Positions 36,563 through 39,755 of a stretch of 39,755 bases of DNA are shown here, one piece after another. The stretch lies in contig BQKZ01001710.1 in the NCBI GenBank assembly GCA_036244855.1, forward strand, positions 29,485 through 69,239, read 5' to 3'. The stretch is from Temnopleurus reevesii (lineage: Eukaryota > Echinodermata > Echinoidea > Temnopleuroida > Temnopleuridae). The notes under the pieces were generated by a model. The model had not been told where the DNA came from. It did not search any database and saw nothing but the letters and a program-made list of their open reading frames with translations. Made by a program: the position numbers and the translations under genes. Each line of letters starts with the position of its first letter. The stretch's first letter is position 1.

Positions 36563-38334
36563 AGATTCCTGGGATGGTTCAGTCGTAGCAGCGGGAGATG
36601 TTGCCGATGATGGAGCAATAGTCTTCGCCTCAGCTTCAAGAAGATCAACGCTGGAATATTTTGGCCCATGGCCGTTGGAATCACTCGAGTCTTGTGTGCA
36701 TAGTACAGACATAACAGCGCGTGCGCCACCCGCAGCCAGGAACCGAGCTTTCGCATTACTGATCTCTAGAGCTTTGGAATCTTCGAAGACATCATCACTC
36801 TCTTCCATATCCGATGTATATGTTTCCATGTCAACATCCCTGCTTTCTCTTGACGCTGTTGATGAGGGCATGATCATTTCGATATCGGAAAGGCTTGTGA
36901 ATTCACTACTAGTTCTATTTACACCGGAAATATCTGGTTGGTCATCAGAGAAAAGGATACCGGCTTCTATCGATGTTGCTATTTGTCTTCCAGCAGCACG
37001 GTATCTTTCTTGTCTTAAAGACATGTCTGTTGAATCAATGCTGTAATGGCGGAACATTTTGGGACGTTTTGGAACTGTGTAGATAGCTCCATCGGACTCA
37101 TGGTCGAAATTGAATTCCGGTGGTAACTCCTGCGGGGAAACTACAGGCGAGAATGTTACAGATTTTTTGCGAGCCTGTGTGTCTTTGCTATTTTCACGCT
37201 TGAGGATAGACGCGTGTTTCCTCTTGGCACCAGGTGCGGAGAAAGGAGGGACATCAGCGGTAGTTTCCTCGAGTGATGTGGTCGACAGAGATGGAATATT
37301 CAAGCTGAGTGGTCTGTGACGCTTGATTGGTCTCTCCAACGGGGGTCCCATGACAGTTTTTGCAACAGGGGGAAAGGACACTTCATCAGTTGCAATTGTT
37401 GGTACCTCGAGACTTTCTTTCCTCCTGGCACCAGGGGGTTTCTTTGGATTGGGAGAACCAGACACCATATTTCCCGATGGTGAGGACTGTGGTGGTTTCA
37501 ATGGAAAGGATGCTTCACCCGTAAACACCTGTGGGATACCAAGACTATCAGCCCTCTGGGGAATGGGTCTGATAACCTCCTGTGAGATGGTTTGGTCCTT
37601 TTCTTGTTTGGTCTCACAGATTGCAGGAGGTTGTACTGTAATTGTCAATGGTTCGGACTGCCTCCGTGTAGGCATTTTCCGCTGTGCACCAGGATAGGCT
37701 ATTTCCCCTTTGACAGCCGATGGTATTCCAAGACTGTCTTTTCGGACTGGCCCTGGGGGTCTCGCGGGTCGAACGGTCGCCTGATCAGCTGAAGCTGCTC
37801 TTTTCGTAGGCGGAGGTCGTTCAAAAGCTGGTCTTACCGAAAATTTAATAAAGAGTTCGTTGCTTTTCTTTTCAGGGGTTGGTTCGTTTGTGGTTTGATT
37901 AGTTTGGGACTCACTATCACTTTTATCCGACTCAGACTCGACGCAAATTATTGGCAGTGACACTCGCTTTACCTTCTGCACTGGTGACTCTGTTTTGTCC
38001 CCTTCACCGTCAATGGTACACTCTTTACTTTCCAGGATTCGGACATTCACATCTGTCGGCGTTGTCGGACCTGAATCTGTTGTGAAAGAAAGATTTGGTA
38101 TCACTCTTTCAGTAGGACGTTGAGAAGCAGGAACTTTGACAGTCGATTCGGTTGATTCACTCTCTTCATGAATGGTCGCTGGGGCCATTACCGTGATAGA
38201 CGGCAAGGGGCTACCGAGACTCCTGGCACTAGAGGTTCGTTTCCTGTCACCAGACTGGTCCAGGAGAGGTGGTGTCCTTCGTGCAGGAGAAGCTCCTTGA
38301 TCTGTTTCCCCTTTAGGAAGCACCGGCTTGTTAC
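26748..38334 (-). CDS. Long disordered protein with a C-terminal divergent actin fold (5' incomplete)
   Basis: Ten coding exons on the minus strand join in phase: 38334-36103, 33787-33698, 33232-32813, 31567-31328, 30499-30354, 29810-29643, 28825-28690, 28113-27930 and 27015-26748 are nine, and at least one more is needed upstream because the first begins two bases into a codon. Every intron has GT...AG, and the 3884 bases give 1293 residues to a TGA at 26748-26750. Residues 1-914 are Ser/Thr/Pro/Glu-rich and without a recognisable domain; 928-1293 are an actin fold. The first four junctions, including the one entering the actin part, are all phase 1. In the spliced frame no Met stands just before the actin part (A-S-S-P-G-L-A-R-R-R-R-H-F-N-T-P), which supports one gene. 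The alternative is two genes, with a separate actin-like protein starting at ATG 31592, which is in frame through the acceptor. Function is unknown; a cytoskeletal or nuclear scaffold role is only a guess. Confidence 0.8.
27016..31327 (-). other. Introns of the actin-fold region
   Basis: Introns are 27016-27929, 28114-28689, 28826-29642, 29811-30353 and 30500-31327. Apart from the triplet repeats and a 2 x 15 base tandem (ATTGATATTTTGCCT, about 27799-27828), they are plain AT-rich DNA. In the last one, 31157-31200 has AGCGCC...GGCGCT in a short GC-rich patch next to (GAT)n, which resembles a dispersed repeat end, but I cannot name it. Confidence 0.6.
27044..27420 (+). repeat. GAT/GGT triplet microsatellite
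   Basis: A run of GATGAT/GATGGT triplets (27044-27152) passes into GTG/GGT/GTT triplets (27181-27420, purest at about 27340-27410). It lies in the last intron of the actin-fold gene. The Val-rich open frame here is an artefact of the repeat. A smaller (GAT)n run is at about 31125-31147 in another intron of the same gene. Confidence 0.9.
31568..32812 (-). other. Intron before the actin-fold exons
   Basis: This 1.2 kb phase-1 intron separates the last linker exon from the actin part. No coding exon is seen. Just before the acceptor TATCTAG, an ATG at 31592-31590 is open in frame with the actin part, so a promoter in this intron could make an actin-only protein. I see no clear promoter element. 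Confidence 0.5.
32813..33787 (-). CDS. Two phase-1 linker exons between the disordered region and the actin fold
   Basis: Exon 33787-33698 (90 bases) reads E/L-D-S-Q-D-E-E-S-T-S..., an acidic Ser-rich strip. Exon 33232-32813 (420 bases) reads S-S-W-Y-G-F-L-E-L-N-P-S-R, then acidic and Gly/Asp-rich sequence to P-L-A-V-S-P. Both start after a phase-1 intron and end in one, so each can be skipped without changing frame. Splice sites are CGTAG|AG and ACA|GTGAGT for the small exon, ATCCAG|GC and CCAG|GTATGT for the larger. W-Y-G-F-L-E-L-N-P is the only hydrophobic cluster and may be a short binding motif. No known domain is recognised. Confidence 0.75.
34312..34460. repeat. Inverted-repeat segment, possible MITE
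   Basis: AACCCCCACTCCTCT at 34312-34326 pairs with AGGGGAGTAGGGGTT at 34446-34460 with two mismatches. The interior has a GC-richer CGCGCGTTGCTCCGCTCCG stretch unlike the flanking DNA. No target duplication is obvious. Confidence 0.4.
35524..35630. mobile_element. Palindromic element with 10 bp terminal repeats
   Basis: GAGTAGACGA (35524-35533) is the exact inverse of TCGTCTACTC (35621-35630). Inside, an 18-base arm ATAACTGCGCTATATCTT, a 3-base centre AAT, and the exact inverse arm form a strong hairpin at about 35550-35588. Total length is 107 bases, without coding capacity. It is best explained as a small foldback element. Confidence 0.55.
36103..38334 (-). CDS. Large disordered-region exon with PP1-docking-like motif and internal repeats
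   Basis: One exon encodes residues 1-743, between acceptor GCATACAG at 38335 and donor CTGG|GTGAGT at 36102. It is rich in S, T, P, E and K, with few aromatic residues, so largely disordered. A degenerate repeat around S-L-x-I/V-P followed by a G/D-E-x-x-F/Y-P block occurs at about 196-214, 258-277 and 302-321, with a weaker fourth at 338-363. K-K-S-V-T-F-S-P at 389-396 fits the RVxF docking motif for protein phosphatase 1. Two possible short helices share a core: R-Y-R-A-A-G-R (443-449) and R-F-L-A-A-G-G-A-R (530-538). Ten Thr at 591-600 come from an (ACG)n repeat. A 317-codon frame on the other strand (36093-37046) is a shadow of this codon pattern. Confidence 0.85.
36531..36563 (+). repeat. 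Coding (GTC/ACG)n microsatellite
   Basis: A pure triplet repeat, GTC/CGT on the plus strand and ACG on the coding strand, encodes ten consecutive Thr. Because the codon is uniform, the tract probably expanded by slippage and may vary between individuals. Confidence 0.85.
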
Positions 38335-39755
38335 CTGTATGCACAGAAGGGAGAAAGAAAAACAGACATAAATTCCTTTTGAATACCATTACCTGAGGAG
38401 TAAATAAAGCCATTGAGATGTCAAAGATTGATGGCTGGTGAAAATAGAAACAAAGTCAAGTTGCTTTAAGGATCATAAATGCCACTCCAGTAATAATAAT
38501 TCTCTAGAATTTGGTTTCATGCCAAGTGTCTATAGAGCCCCATGCGGAAGTCAAACGTCACAATTTGTGATCACCGCTCTCATCCCATCCTCGAAGAAAA
38601 TAAAAACAAGAGAGAAGCTGATCATCACAGAAGATTAATATCTCCGATCGCGCTCTTTTGGCTGGACATGCCTTGCTTTCAAATATAACTTGGGAGATAA
38701 ACTTTCATGTCAGATGATATAAACAATATGGGATGTATGATAGATCACTAGTAAACTTAAACATTCCAAGAATTTAGCATATCCATGTTATTGCGCATAT
38801 ACATTGAAGTACATAGAATATTCTTAAGAGTTATGTAATCAATGTATAGTCAATTGTTTCGATAATCCGAAATCGAGCCGTAAAATATATTTTCTGGCCA
38901 TTAGATACTCCGAACAATTGTATCGAAGCTTTAACAACAACTCTATGAGAACCTTTTGAGGAAATGAATAATGAATTTTCGCAAAGGTAAGTATTTAGAA
39001 ATGATTTTGGTCATATTCCTAAATGAAATATTAAACGTTTTATTTACCTTAGGTCAATAAAATATCATAAAGATCTTTTAGATTTTGCGTTATGTTGTGA
39101 TGCATCAACTATGCAATTTTCATGAAATATATACTCCCCAATAATAATCTATTTTTATTTTAAAAAAATGTACGTGTTTTGGCTGGGAAGTATCTTGTGT
39201 AATAAATAATTAACATATACGAGCTACAACACGAGACCGAATTTAAAAAATACATGATTCTAAATATCTATAATAGCAAAGTCACATACTTCCTGGGTGA
39301 CGATCATAGTAAACTTATTTAGGGGGGAAACTTTTCGTTTTATTCTGTCATATTTTCATATGTTATTAATTTCTAATATATGTCACAATTGTCGTATTCA
39401 TCTAAAGTTGTTTTGCTATTATTTGACACTGTTATAAAGAATGCCTTTAAAACATATTCAGATCGCACAGGAACAGTTGTCACAAGAGCAGGAGAATTGT
39501 CTAAATAAATTCAACTAACAAACAAGCTGTATTCACACTCTGACCAACAGAAGCAATCTTTGCTAGGACGAGTCAGAACGCTATCATGCGTAGATGTGAA
39601 CGAAGCCTATGATAGGAGCGAGGCAGCATTCCACACATACCAGAGGAGCAGCTATTGACGGCATTGCCGGGCCCAACGACGTCACAAGAACACTCGCCAT
39701 GGACCCCGTATAAACAATATCCCTCTCAACCAGCAAACATGACCAGTCCCCCCCC
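38335..39755. other. Upstream intron(s) of the actin-fold gene; 5' exon not resolved
   Basis: The large exon starts two bases into a codon, so at least one more coding exon lies at or beyond this region on the minus strand. It would have to end one base into a codon. I found no convincing one. A GC-richer patch at 39600-39755 has a possible donor GTATGT at 39640, a TGACGTC word, and an ATG at 39700-39698, but the phase of that short frame does not fit a direct join. The window ends in a run of C. Confidence 0.4.

Noticed and set aside
36093..37046. A 317-codon open frame on the plus strand
   Set aside because: It is antisense to the large disordered exon and arises from that exon's codon pattern. 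Its translation has no family resemblance and runs through the antisense of the Thr tract as poly-Val.
39641..39700. Possible first coding exon of the actin-fold gene, starting M-A-S-V-L and ending at donor GTATGT
   Set aside because: It ends in phase 0, but the large exon needs a preceding exon ending one base into a codon. The frame with the right phase is Cys-rich, has no Met and starts after a stop. Another exon between could rescue it, but I cannot show one.
1..39755. CRISPR arrays, tRNA or rRNA genes
   Set aside because: Nothing with regular spaced direct repeats, a tRNA cloverleaf or rRNA sequence was seen; the window is eukaryotic nuclear DNA.

Overview
This window is nuclear DNA of an animal, probably a marine invertebrate and perhaps an echinoderm or other non-vertebrate deuterostome. 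Small coding exons are separated by AT-rich introns with clear GT...AG borders. The genes are typically metazoan (a fused MOCS1, a Golgi HNK-1-family sulfotransferase, an actin-fold protein). The background is rich in homopolymer C runs, GAT/GGT microsatellites, small palindromic elements and the 8-mer TACATGTA. The phylum is an inference from style, not from a marker gene.

Layout. (1) 1371-14104, + strand: MOCS1, which makes cyclic pyranopterin monophosphate in molybdenum cofactor synthesis. Nine coding exons join with consistent phases into 578 residues, a MoaA radical-SAM module fused to a MoaC module. Only the N-terminal exon(s) are missing. The final GT donor of the MoaA part lies inside Gly-Gly-stop codons, so splicing decides between a MOCS1A protein ending in Gly-Gly and the MoaA-MoaC fusion. 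Several decayed copies of exon 7 lie in tandem just upstream of exon 7. (2) 14105-19682: 3' flank and spacer, with a TA-flanked inverted-repeat element at 18440-18611. (3) 19683-21882, - strand: a complete three-exon carbohydrate sulfotransferase of 337 residues. (4) 21883-26747: spacer with homopolymers and repeat debris. (5) 26748-38334, - strand: at least ten coding exons of one gene. It encodes about 914 residues of low-complexity, Ser/Thr/Pro/acidic sequence followed by a divergent actin fold that ends the protein. Its 5' end is beyond or unresolved at the right edge.

The most unusual item is (5). All nine exon junctions are phase-consistent, the actin part has no Met of its own in the spliced frame, and the actin nucleotide pocket has lost two acidic residues of the second phosphate loop. 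The disordered part carries a PP1-docking-like K-S-V-T-F motif and a degenerate internal repeat around S-L-x-I-P. I recognise no described family with this architecture. The three genes show no obvious functional connection to one another.
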